Positions 1 through 7,295 of a DNA stretch of 64,000 bases are shown one piece after another; positions within the stretch are counted from its first letter, which is position 1, and each line of letters starts with the position of its first letter. Under the pieces are notes generated by a model. It saw only the letters and a list, made by a program, of their open reading frames with translations, had not been told where the DNA came from and did not search any database. The position numbers and the translations under genes are program-made. Origin of the DNA: Anaerolineae bacterium (GTDB lineage Bacteria; Chloroflexota; Anaerolineae; Promineifilales; Promineifilaceae); the NCBI GenBank assembly GCA_023954475.1, contig JAMLHW010000001.1:310001-374000 (forward strand), given 5' to 3'.

Positions 1-213
1 TTCGGCAAGTCCAATACGTCGCGACAAATCGGCCGAAATCGCATCACTTGTCGCCGTAATTCGGCCGATTTCATACAAATATTGCAATTCCAACCGCACA
101 ATGGGCGACATCAAAAGCTCATTTGCACTGATTAATGTTTTTGCATTTTCGCTGAGTTTGTCGATTAAACCGGCATAGAGCCAAACAATCACATGGGTAT
201 CAAGGTAAATCAA
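1..213 (-). CDS. PIN-domain toxin (VapC-like), 3' part cut by window edge
   Basis: The leftward frame starting at TTG 213 reads LIYLDTHVIVWLYAG, with the first conserved Asp of PIN-domain ribonucleases in the LDTHV motif, and continues open for 71 codons to the window edge. VapC toxins of this type cleave RNA using a Mg-binding acidic triad; only the first acidic residue and the region up to the second helix are visible here. TTG is chosen as the start because a strong GGGAGG ribosome site ends six bases upstream, inside the antitoxin gene, and the two genes overlap by 14 bp, as is usual for translationally coupled toxin-antitoxin pairs. The remainder of the gene lies outside the window, so integrity cannot be judged. 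Confidence 0.85.
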   Translation of the reverse strand, partial: MIYLDTHVIVWLYAGLIDKLSENAKTLISANELLMSPIVRLELQYLYEIGRITATSDAISADLSRRIGLAE

Positions 214-430
214 GCTTGACCTCCCATTCCATGTGAATCAAATCATCGGGATCACCGGCGATCACATCTGAGCGTTTTACCAAATTCCCTAGCTTGTCAA
301 CTTTTTCGGTAGGCACGATCTGCAGTTTTTTGCCACCTCTGCTGATCTCGAGTGGGATGCCGGTTTCTAACACTTCATCAAGCAGGTTATAGATATTACT
401 GCGCAACTCAGTTGCTGTAATTGTTTTCAT
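200..430 (-). CDS. Phd/YefM-type antitoxin
   Basis: This 76-residue protein begins MKTITATELRSNIYNLLDEV, the typical N-terminal DNA-binding fold of Phd/YefM antitoxins, followed by a basic stretch (SRGGKKLQIVP) and an acidic tail (residues about 55-76) that would wrap the toxin. A longer open frame extends upstream to 550, but the ATG at 430 is the natural start: it lies just downstream of a near-perfect promoter (TTGACA, 17 bp, TATACT on this strand) and the extension would cover the operator. It overlaps the PIN toxin gene by 14 bp and is transcribed first. Known biology of the family: the antitoxin neutralises the toxin and autorepresses the operon. Confidence 0.85.
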   Translation of the reverse strand: MKTITATELRSNIYNLLDEVLETGIPLEISRGGKKLQIVPTEKVDKLGNLVKRSDVIAGDPDDLIHMEWEVKLDLP

Positions 431-440
431 TATAATAATC

Positions 441-504
441 CGAACGTACGTGATGAATGCAACGAACGTACGTGTAGTATAAACTATGAACTGACTGATG
501 TCAA
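441..504 (-). promoter_or_regulatory. vapBC-like promoter with direct-repeat operator
   Basis: Reading leftward, the -35 is TTGACA (499-504) and the -10 is TATACT (476-481) with a 17-bp spacer, an almost perfect housekeeping promoter. Just downstream, over the expected start site near 470, lie two identical copies of CGAACGTACGTG (441-452 and 463-474 on the + strand), 22 bp apart, each carrying the palindrome ACGTACGT. Two turns of helix separate them, which fits cooperative binding of antitoxin dimers or of the toxin-antitoxin complex on one face of DNA. The function as autorepression operator is inferred. Confidence 0.8.
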
Positions 505-522
505 TACTCTTAACATAACAAA

Positions 523-579
523 AGAAGCCTAGCTTTTTCGTCCGGTGCAAACGCTACTTATAGCAAAAGCTAGGCTTCT
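523..579. repeat. 15-bp perfect inverted repeat in the divergent intergenic region
   Basis: AGAAGCCTAGCTTTT (523-537) is repeated as its exact reverse complement at 565-579, separated by 27 bp. It lies between the leftward antitoxin operon and the rightward methyltransferase gene, so it is not placed as an ordinary 3' terminator for either neighbour. The arms are followed inward by T-rich or A-rich bases. It may be a stand-alone mobile hairpin or a remnant of a small transcript. Confidence 0.7.
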
Positions 580-642
580 GAAAACTTCCGTTACAGTGTA
601 ATTGGCGCTGCATTCGGCCGAAAATCATCTATACTTGCGCTT

Positions 643-1269
643 ATGAACGTGCAAGATGCTTACAATCAATGGTCGGTCATTTACGACACGAATGACAATC
701 CCACCCGCGATCTCGACGCTGACATCACCCGCAAAGCGCTCAAGGACCTGCGCTGCAACACCATCGTTGAAGCCGGCTGTGGTACGGGCAAGAATACGGC
801 TTTTCTGGCGGAACGCGCCCATACCGTCTATGCGCTTGATTTTTCGCCGGAGATGCTTGCCAAAGCCGCTGCGCGAATTTCGGCCGAAAATGTGCGCTTT
901 GTCGAGACAGATTTAACGCAACCGTGGCCGGTCGAGAGCGAATCGGCCGAATTTGTAACCTGCAACCTTGTTTTAGAACACATCGCCGATCTCAACGACG
1001 TTTTCTCAGAAGCGGCACGTGTCCTGAGTCGCAGCGGTCATTTCTACATCAGTGAACTGCATCCGTTTAAGCAGTATCAGGGCACGGTAGCCAATTTTCA
1101 GCAGCATGGCGTGACGACCCAAATTGATGCCTTCGTCCATCACATTTCCGACTTTCTGGCGGCTGCGACAGCTAACGGATTGCACTTGCTGGAATTGGGT
1201 GAATGGTGGCACGCTGACGATGTGCAAAAGCCACCGCGATTGATCACGTTCCTGTTTGAAAAAACGTGA
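643..1269 (+). CDS. Class I SAM-dependent methyltransferase
   Basis: The 208-residue protein has the Rossmann methyltransferase core: motif I VEAGCGTGKNT (residues about 42-52), an acidic ribose-binding residue at the end of strand beta-2 (VYALDFSPEML, about 62-72), motif II/III (VRFVETDLTQPWP) and the post-core CNLVLEHIADL typical of methyltransferase type 11/25 domains. The substrate cannot be read from the sequence. A TATACT hexamer ends at 635, eight bases before the ATG, and there is no ribosome site, so the mRNA is probably leaderless. It is followed by a DNA repair-like glycosylase in the same direction, but the two do not overlap. Confidence 0.88.
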   Translation: MNVQDAYNQWSVIYDTNDNPTRDLDADITRKALKDLRCNTIVEAGCGTGKNTAFLAERAHTVYALDFSPEMLAKAAARISAENVRFVETDLTQPWPVESESAEFVTCNLVLEHIADLNDVFSEAARVLSRSGHFYISELHPFKQYQGTVANFQQHGVTTQIDAFVHHISDFLAAATANGLHLLELGEWWHADDVQKPPRLITFLFEKT

Positions 1270-1359
1270 TCCCATCGTCATGTGTGGATACCCTGTCAGG
1301 AAATGGCAGTAATCTGCACGCTAACAAGACAAACGCGATTTCACCACAAGGAGATTCTC

Positions 1360-1815
1360 ATGCCACAAGGTCCACCTGAGCAAATTGTCCTGCAATCCCT
1401 CAACGATTATCTCGAGATCATGAGCAAGTCTGTCTTCCAGTCAGGCATGTCGTGGAAGGTTGTCGAAAGCAAATGGCCAGGAACCCGTGAAGCATTTCAC
1501 AACTTCGATGTACACACGGTTGCCAACTTCAACGAACGCGATATCGAGACATTGTCGCAAGACACCCGCGTCATCCGCAACTTTCGCAAACTCAACGCCA
1601 TCGTCTACAACGCACAGCAGATCATCGCCCTGGACAAAGCGCATGGCTCATTTCAGCATTATCTACGCGCCCACGGCGATTTTGACAGCACCATGAAAGC
1701 CATCCGCAAAGATTTCAAATTCATGGGTCCGTCAGGAATCTATGTTTTTCTCTACATCGTTGGCGAACAGGTGATTCCGCACGAGGAATTTGAGCAGCGC
1801 TATCGCAAAAAGTGA
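1360..1815 (+). CDS. DNA-3-methyladenine glycosylase I (Tag)-like protein
   Basis: The protein shows the Tag family pattern: LNDYLEIMSKSVFQSGMSWKVVESKWPGTREAFHNF near the N-terminus, then the helix-rich IETLSQDTRVIRNFRKLNAIVYNAQ and the C-terminal FKFMGPSGIYVFLYIVGE, matching the family's FGFVGPT...F motif. The start is ATG 1360 because AAGGAG sits eight bases upstream; a longer frame to 1282 lacks this. At 151 residues it is shorter than E. coli Tag, and the Cys/His residues that bind zinc in that enzyme are not seen, so it belongs to the zinc-less, Tag-like branch. A role in alkylation repair is inferred from the family; specificity is uncertain. Confidence 0.8.
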   Translation: MPQGPPEQIVLQSLNDYLEIMSKSVFQSGMSWKVVESKWPGTREAFHNFDVHTVANFNERDIETLSQDTRVIRNFRKLNAIVYNAQQIIALDKAHGSFQHYLRAHGDFDSTMKAIRKDFKFMGPSGIYVFLYIVGEQVIPHEEFEQRYRKK

Positions 1816-1850
1816 CAGCCTGAATGGGAACGCGTGCTGCTGCGCTGTGT

Positions 1851-2528
1851 TTATGCAGCCGGTTCAGGCATGTCGTCGTCTAAATCGACTATTTCGGCCG
1901 AAACCATATAAATGATGCGCTCACACATATTGATTACGCGGTCCGCTGTTCGTTCCAGGCTGTATGCCATCATAATCACGTAGTTGATTTGATCGACATG
2001 GGCAATATTGTCACGCACATGGGCCATTGCGGCGCGAAAGACAACGTCATACAGTTTGTCGATTTCATCATCGTCGGCGGGAATGCGACGCGCCAGTTCT
2101 ATATCTTCAGCGGCAAAAGCTTGCAGCGCCCGGTCAAGCATACCCATCGCTAATTCGGACATGCGCTTGATATTTGCCAGCGGCTCGACCAACGGCTCAT
2201 CACCGATACGCACGGTTAACTTGGCAATCGTTTTGGCATAATCGCCGATGCGCTCCAATTCGGTAGCGATGTACAAGACGGTAGCAATGCGACGCAAATC
2301 GCCTGCCATCGGTTGTTGTGTAGCAATCACGGTGAGACAATTATTTTCCAGGTTATGGCGCTGTTCGTTGATTTTTTTGTCGGCGTCGATGAGCTTCCAC
2401 GATGCAGCGATGTCCTGGGTGGTTAGCGCGGCAACCGACATCAGCAATGCGTTGCGGGCATCGGCTCCCAGTTGCAGCAGATCGGTTCCCAATTGCTGTA
2501 ATTCGTTGTCGAACAGTTTACGTGTCAT
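1851..2528 (-). CDS. phoU: Phosphate signalling regulator PhoU
   Basis: The 225-residue protein consists of two PhoU three-helix repeats. The first reads LFDNELQQLGTDLLQLGADARNALLMSV and contains the metal-binding style E/D-xxx-D pattern around DADKKINEQRHNLEN; the second contains ERIGDYAKTIAKL and, near the C-terminus, YSLERTADRVINMCERIIYM. PhoU links the Pst transporter to the PhoR-PhoB/P signalling pair and damps phosphate uptake when phosphate is plentiful. The gene is last in the leftward pst operon, 75 bp after pstB1, and starts after a strong GGAGGGG ribosome site. No sensor kinase or response regulator gene of the Pho system lies in the window. Confidence 0.95.
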   Translation of the reverse strand: MTRKLFDNELQQLGTDLLQLGADARNALLMSVAALTTQDIAASWKLIDADKKINEQRHNLENNCLTVIATQQPMAGDLRRIATVLYIATELERIGDYAKTIAKLTVRIGDEPLVEPLANIKRMSELAMGMLDRALQAFAAEDIELARRIPADDDEIDKLYDVVFRAAMAHVRDNIAHVDQINYVIMMAYSLERTADRVINMCERIIYMVSAEIVDLDDDMPEPAA

Positions 2529-2603
2529 ATCATCCCCTCCAATGTTGCCTTGTTGAAAAGATAGTCTGGTTTCGGCCGAATCCTCACTTTGATACGTGTT
2601 ATC

Positions 2604-3386
2604 TCAACCGCGCCGCCCGGTGATATACGCTTCGGTCAGTTCCTTCTTCGGCTGTGTGAACAGACTAAACGTTTCGCCAAACTCGATCAACTCACCCAAC
2701 CAGAAAAAACCGGTGAAGTCAGAAGCACGGGCTGCCTGCTGCATACTGTGCGTCACAATCACAATGGTGTACTCATCTGCCAGTCTGCGCATCAATTCCT
2801 CCACCTGTAATGTTGCCATCGGATCGAGCTTCGAGCATGGCTCATCCATCAAGATCACTTCCGGCTTGACTGCGACCGTGCGGGCAATACAAAGGCGTTG
2901 CTGTTGACCTGGCGTCAGCTCCATAGCCGATTTTTTCAAGTCGTCCTTGACCTCGTCCCACATCACAACCGACTGCAGGGCTTCTTCGACAATTTCGTCG
3001 AGATTGCGCTCGCGGTTCAGCCCCATTACCCGTGGCCCAAACGCCACATTGTCATAAATGCTTTGTGGAAATGGGTTAGGTTTTTGAAATACCATTCCGA
3101 CGCGACGACGCAAATCGACCACATTGACACCCGGTGCATAGATGTTTTTGCCGTCGAGCAATATTTCGCCATCAGCCCTGGCTACAGAAATTGTGTCATT
3201 CATGCGGTTTAAAGAACGCAAGAAGGTCGATTTGCCGCAGCCTGATGGCCCAATCAACGCTGTAATCTGATTAGTGCGAATCGGCAGATTTAATCCAATC
3301 AGCGCCTTGAAATCACCGTAATAAAAGTCGAAATCGTTGACGAGAATTTTGTTCTCTTGGTTTGTATTACCTTCTGTTGCACTCAT
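2604..3386 (-). CDS. pstB: Phosphate ABC transporter ATP-binding protein, signature-degenerate paralogue
   Basis: A 260-residue PstB ATPase. Walker A is GPSGCGKST (about residues 46-54), the Q-loop sits in [12 protein letters not shown], Walker B is VILMDEP with an intact catalytic Glu, and the switch His is in VIVTHSMQQ. The ABC signature, normally LSGGQQQR in PstB, reads LTPGQQQR here (DNA read back on the minus strand near 2905-2930), so Ser and the first Gly are replaced by Thr and Pro. The D-loop region is CSKLDP. It follows pstB2 by three bases and shares the operon with pstSCA and phoU. The intact Walker B combined with the altered signature is the mirror image of the defect in its neighbour, which suggests that they form a heterodimer. 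Confidence 0.95.
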   Translation of the reverse strand: MSATEGNTNQENKILVNDFDFYYGDFKALIGLNLPIRTNQITALIGPSGCGKSTFLRSLNRMNDTISVARADGEILLDGKNIYAPGVNVVDLRRRVGMVFQKPNPFPQSIYDNVAFGPRVMGLNRERNLDEIVEEALQSVVMWDEVKDDLKKSAMELTPGQQQRLCIARTVAVKPEVILMDEPCSKLDPMATLQVEELMRRLADEYTIVIVTHSMQQAARASDFTGFFWLGELIEFGETFSLFTQPKKELTEAYITGRRG

Positions 3387-3389
3387 GGG

Positions 3390-4145
3390 TTATCCGAACC
3401 GTCCGGTCACGTAATCTTCGGTGCGCTGATCAGCCGGGTTGATGAAAAGGTCTTTGTCGCCAATTTCGACAAGTTCACCATTGAGCATAAAAGCAGCGCT
3501 GTCGGCGATGCGAGCGGCTTGTTGTACACTGTGTGGCACGATAATTACCGTGTATTTTTGCTTGAGAATGACGAGTGATTCTTCGACCATCGCTGTTGAA
3601 AGTGGGTCAAGGCCGGATGTGGGGTTGTCGAGCAGGATAACTTCCGGCTGCATTGCCAGACTTCGTGCCAGACAAAGGCGTTGTTTTTGGCCACCGGAGA
3701 GGGCGAAAGCGGAGTCGTCGAGCCGATCTTTTACTTCATCCCACAACGCAGCTTGCTGCAGGGCTGTGACGGTGCGGTCGTCCAGCACGGAGCGGTCACG
3801 GATGCCGGCCATGCGCAGGCTGTAGGTCATGTTATCGCGGATTGTGCCGGGCAGTGGTGTCGGTACGGCAAATACCATGCTGATTTTGCGGCGTAAGGTG
3901 ATCACGTCGGTACCTTCGGCAAAGATGTTGCGTCCGTTGAAGGTGATGGTGCCGCTGATTTGACTGCCTTCGGTGAGGTCGGATAGTCTGTTGAGCAGCC
4001 GCAGCAGTGTTGTTTTGCCGCTCCGTGCCGGACCAAACAGCACGAATACCTGATTCGGCCGAATCTGTAAATTAATCTCACGCAGCGCTCGCGTGCCGTC
4101 AGCAAACGTGTAGGAAAGTGAATCAATGACAATCTTCGGTTCCAT
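3390..4145 (-). CDS. pstB: Phosphate ABC transporter ATP-binding protein, Walker-B-degenerate paralogue
   Basis: A 251-residue PstB-like ATPase. Walker A is GPARSGKTT, the Q-loop position in ISMVFAVPTPLPG has Ala in place of the usual Gln, the signature is canonical (LSGGQKQRLCLARS), and the switch His is present in VIIVPHSVQQ. Walker B reads VILLDNP: the catalytic Glu after the Asp is replaced by Asn (checked on the minus strand near 3620-3650). ATG 4145 is chosen over the in-frame TTG nine bases upstream. A protein with this Walker B should bind but barely hydrolyse ATP by itself, while donating a good signature to a partner. Loss of the Q-loop Gln adds to the view that its own site is non-catalytic. 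Confidence 0.92.
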   Translation of the reverse strand: MEPKIVIDSLSYTFADGTRALREINLQIRPNQVFVLFGPARSGKTTLLRLLNRLSDLTEGSQISGTITFNGRNIFAEGTDVITLRRKISMVFAVPTPLPGTIRDNMTYSLRMAGIRDRSVLDDRTVTALQQAALWDEVKDRLDDSAFALSGGQKQRLCLARSLAMQPEVILLDNPTSGLDPLSTAMVEESLVILKQKYTVIIVPHSVQQAARIADSAAFMLNGELVEIGDKDLFINPADQRTEDYVTGRFG

Positions 4146-4165
4146 GAATTGCAATGCCCTCTACA

Positions 4166-5011
4166 CTACCATTCACGCCGACGACGCATTATCGTACGTA
4201 CAATCGTGGCAAACGTCGTCAACAACAAAACAACCAGCAGCAACACCAGTGCCGTGGCGTACTGAATCTCTGTCGGCATGCCCGGTACCTGCGTTGAAAT
4301 CACATACAGGTGATACGGCAGCGCCATCGTCTGATCCATGATCGATTTTGGCAATTCCGGCAAATAAAACGCCGCAACAGTAAACAGAATCGGCGCTGTT
4401 TCACCCGCAGCCCGGCTCAAGCCCAGAATCACGCCCGTGATAATGCCCGGCGTCGCGTGGGGCAGTACGTGATTGCGAATCGTTTGCCATTTCGTTGCAC
4501 CCAGACTCAAGCTCACGGTGCGAAACTCCGGCGGCACAGACAGAATTGCTTCCTCGGCCGTACTGATGACAACCGGCAGTGTCATCAAGCCCAACGTCAA
4601 CGAACCTGCCAGAATCGACGTGCCCGTACCGAGGAACAAGACAAACATGCCGAGACCAAACAATCCGTAAACAATCGACGGAATACCGGCCAGATTGACG
4701 ATAGCCAGCCGCACTTGTCGCGTTACCCAATTGTTCGGCGCGTATTCAGCCAGATAAATGGCCGCGCCGATGGCTAACGGCATGGCGACAATGGCGGTTC
4801 CCAGCGTCAGTAGAATCGTACCCAACAGCGCCGGGCCAATCCCACCCTCACGCATACCATTTGTCGGTGCGCTAGTAATGAACTCCCAACTAATCATGCC
4901 CATGCCTTGAATGATGACAAATGCAATCACGAAGACAATCGGGATGACGACGACGGCAGCGACTAGCGTAATCAGTATTGTTGCGATGTTGTTACGGCGT
5001 TCTGCGGTCAT
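4166..5011 (-). CDS. pstA: Phosphate ABC transporter permease PstA
   Basis: The 281-residue integral membrane protein has six predicted transmembrane segments and the binding-protein-dependent permease loop (EEAILSVPPEFRTVSLSLGATKWQTIRNHVLPHATPGIITG), the EAA motif that docks to PstB. The N-terminus MTAERRNNIATILITLVAAVVVIPIVFV and the GMREGGIGPALLGTI stretch are typical of PstA. The start codon overlaps the pstC stop by four bases (ATGA), indicating translational coupling. It forms the transmembrane channel together with PstC in the cytoplasmic membrane. Confidence 0.95.
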   Translation of the reverse strand: MTAERRNNIATILITLVAAVVVIPIVFVIAFVIIQGMGMISWEFITSAPTNGMREGGIGPALLGTILLTLGTAIVAMPLAIGAAIYLAEYAPNNWVTRQVRLAIVNLAGIPSIVYGLFGLGMFVLFLGTGTSILAGSLTLGLMTLPVVISTAEEAILSVPPEFRTVSLSLGATKWQTIRNHVLPHATPGIITGVILGLSRAAGETAPILFTVAAFYLPELPKSIMDQTMALPYHLYVISTQVPGMPTEIQYATALVLLLVVLLLTTFATIVRTIMRRRREW

Positions 5012-5970
5012 AGAGAACTCCCTCGTGAGCGTGACTGTTTACCTACAATCCGTGCTGCGATTGAATTGACGGCAAACGTTATCAGGAACAGCACGATGCC
5101 AATTGCGAACAGCACACTGTAATGGGTGCTGCCCTGCGCAACTTCACCCATTTCGGCCGCAATCGTCGCCGTCATGGTGCGCACCGGTTGCAGGAAAATA
5201 TTGGCTTGAAAGTTGTTGATATTCGCCGCATTGCCGGTCACCATCATTACAGCCATCGTCTCGCCGATAGCTCGGCCGATTCCCAGCATAATCGCCGTCA
5301 CTGTCCCGGTTTTAGCCGCCGGCATGACAACGCGCCAGATGGTCTGCCAACGTGTTGCACCAATTGCCAAAGCTCCGTCGCGATATTCTTTTGGTACCGC
5401 GTACAACGCGTCCTCAGCGATACTGATGATAGTCGGCAATGCCATGTAGCCTAAAATCAGCGAGCCGGTCAACGCAGTTAATCCGGTTGGTGCACCGGCT
5501 TTCTGGATAAGCGGTGCCAATACAAGCCAGCCCAGAAACCCGAGTACAATTGACGGGATACCGGCCAGAATCTCAATCAATGGCTTGAGAATATCGCGCA
5601 GCCAGGTCGGTGCGATTTCGCCGAGATAGATAGCTGTGACCAGCCCCAATGGCACGGCAATGATGACTGCGCCTGCCGTCACGAGTAGGGTACCGAAAAG
5701 CAACGGTGTGAAGCCGTATTTGCCTTCAATTGGATACCAGCGTGCGTCGGCAAAGTCACTAATCGCCACCTGTGTCAACGCGGGTAAGCCCTCTCGCAAT
5801 AGAAACAAGAAGATCAAGGCGATGATGAAAATCGCTGAGACACCGCATAGTTTGATGATAAATTCGATCACGCGCTCTTTGCGATTTGTCGAATGTTTTT
5901 CTTCATCCGGTATCTGGTGCGGCTGCCGATGCTCTTCCAATACCCGTTGTCGTGGCGTTACGACGCTCAT
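5008..5970 (-). CDS. pstC: Phosphate ABC transporter permease PstC
   Basis: A 320-residue permease with a cytoplasmic N-terminal extension of about 45 residues (MSVVTPRQRVLEEHRQ...), six membrane spans and the EAA loop EDALYAVPKEYRDGALAIGATRWQTIWRVVMPAAKTG, followed by the PstC-typical GIGRAIGETMAVMMVTGNA. The frame is open further upstream to 6033, but that would run into pstS; ATG 5970 has AGGAG six to seven bases upstream and is preferred. It is separated from pstS by 25 bases and overlaps pstA by four. Confidence 0.95.
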   Translation of the reverse strand: MSVVTPRQRVLEEHRQPHQIPDEEKHSTNRKERVIEFIIKLCGVSAIFIIALIFLFLLREGLPALTQVAISDFADARWYPIEGKYGFTPLLFGTLLVTAGAVIIAVPLGLVTAIYLGEIAPTWLRDILKPLIEILAGIPSIVLGFLGWLVLAPLIQKAGAPTGLTALTGSLILGYMALPTIISIAEDALYAVPKEYRDGALAIGATRWQTIWRVVMPAAKTGTVTAIMLGIGRAIGETMAVMMVTGNAANINNFQANIFLQPVRTMTATIAAEMGEVAQGSTHYSVLFAIGIVLFLITFAVNSIAARIVGKQSRSRGSSL

Positions 5971-5995
5971 AAAAACTCCTGTGTGGACTTGATTG

Positions 5996-6922
5996 TCAGT
6001 CCGGCAAAGGGACAAAACCCAGTTCAGCGACAATCGCCTGTCCCTCAGGCCCCAGAATCCAGTTCAGATATTCGGCAATCACGCCGGTTGGCTCACCTGC
6101 CGTATACATGTACAAGTCGCGGGCAATCGGATAGGTTCCATTGGAGGCTGACTCGACGCTGGGTTTGACATACGTCGAATCAGCAGTGGCGGCAATGTGT
6201 ATCACTTTTTCGTGCGCTTCATCGACGTATCCAAGTCCGTCGTAACCGATGGCATTTGGATTGCGCCGTACTTCGCTGGTGATACCGACTGATGACGGCA
6301 TGAACAGGGTTTGTGGCGCAAAAATATCTTCGTTGTCACTATCACCCAGACGAACGACTTCTTCGAGAAAATAGACATGGGTGCCGGAGTTGGATTCACG
6401 CGATAACAGGACGATGGTTTCATCTTGTCCGCCGACTTCTGACCAGTTGGTGATGCGACCGGTGTAGATGTCGCCCAGTTGTGCTAATGTCAATTCGGTT
6501 ACGGGATTGTCGAGATGGACGATGATCGCCAGTGCGTCGATGGCGACGACATACTCGACCGGCGTGACGCCATTGGCGATTGCTTCGTCGATTTCATTTT
6601 GCTTCATGGCGCGGCTGGCATTGGCGATGTCGACTGTGCCGTTAATCAAGGCGGCGATGCCGGTGCCGGATCCGCCGCCGGTAACTGCAATGGATGTGCT
6701 CGGATCGACCTCGCGGTACGCTTCGGCCCAGGCGAGGGCGATGTTGACGAGGGTGTCAGAGCCTTTGTTTTGGATGGAGCGTGCGGGGCCGGAATCGGCC
6801 GAAACAACACTTCCACCTCCATTTTCCTGACGACCACTGCACGCTGCTACCAGAAGCAGCACAAAGACAGTAGCCCCGGACAAAAAAAACTGCCTTAGTT
6901 TGCCTGTTATGTCCCTATTCAT
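5996..6922 (-). CDS. pstS: Phosphate-binding lipoprotein PstS
   Basis: A 308-residue extracytoplasmic solute-binding protein. The N-terminus is a lipoprotein signal with a hydrophobic core and the lipobox LVAAC at about residues 25-29. Phosphate-binding motifs are visible: NKGSDTLVNIALAWAEAY (binding Ser/Asp), GGGSGTGIAALINGTVDIANASR (the SGT loop), and LLSRESNSGTHVYFLEEV (Arg and Ser-Gly-Thr). It is the first gene of the leftward pst operon, placed about 100 bp downstream of the Pho box. High expression under phosphate limitation is expected. Confidence 0.95.
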   Translation of the reverse strand: MNRDITGKLRQFFLSGATVFVLLLVAACSGRQENGGGSVVSADSGPARSIQNKGSDTLVNIALAWAEAYREVDPSTSIAVTGGGSGTGIAALINGTVDIANASRAMKQNEIDEAIANGVTPVEYVVAIDALAIIVHLDNPVTELTLAQLGDIYTGRITNWSEVGGQDETIVLLSRESNSGTHVYFLEEVVRLGDSDNEDIFAPQTLFMPSSVGITSEVRRNPNAIGYDGLGYVDEAHEKVIHIAATADSTYVKPSVESASNGTYPIARDLYMYTAGEPTGVIAEYLNWILGPEGQAIVAELGFVPLPD

Positions 6923-6993
6923 GTATGTTGTTCTGTCGATGTGATCGACGCTTTTCAGCTCCTATGATTGATGTCATGTCGATGAACACGCAT

Positions 6994-7060
6994 ACTGTAC
7001 CTCGATTACTACAAAAGTGATTTAACAGGAGTTTAACATTTTGTTAACGTGGTTTTAACA
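6994..7060 (-). promoter_or_regulatory. Pho box: four 11-bp-phased TTTAACA repeats upstream of pstS
   Basis: On the + strand four heptamers follow at exactly 11-bp steps: TTTAACA (7021), TTTAACA (7032), GTTAACG (7043) and TTTAACA (7054). Eleven-bp direct repeats of a 7-bp half site separated by 4 bp are the known architecture of binding sites for PhoB/PhoP-type response regulators, and TTAACA-like units are the form seen for PhoP of Bacillus. The array ends where the -35 of the leftward pstS promoter should be: a TACAGT hexamer (6994-6999, minus strand) lies 21 bp further on. The regulator gene is not in the window. Confidence 0.85.
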
Positions 7061-7295
7061 ATACTGGATTTCGGCCGAAATGCGCCGGATTATCATATTT
7101 TGAAACGATCAGGTAGCATTCGACTTGACTGACGACGATGGATGAGAATGTCAGGCTTTACAAAAATACCCCTTCCAATTTGCGCCTTTACCCATTACAA
7201 TGCACTTGGCGCAGCAAATTTCTTGTCCCGACAGTAACGCGCAATCAGTTTGCACCGGGACCCTTTTTGAAATTTAACGAAGCGATTTATTGCAA

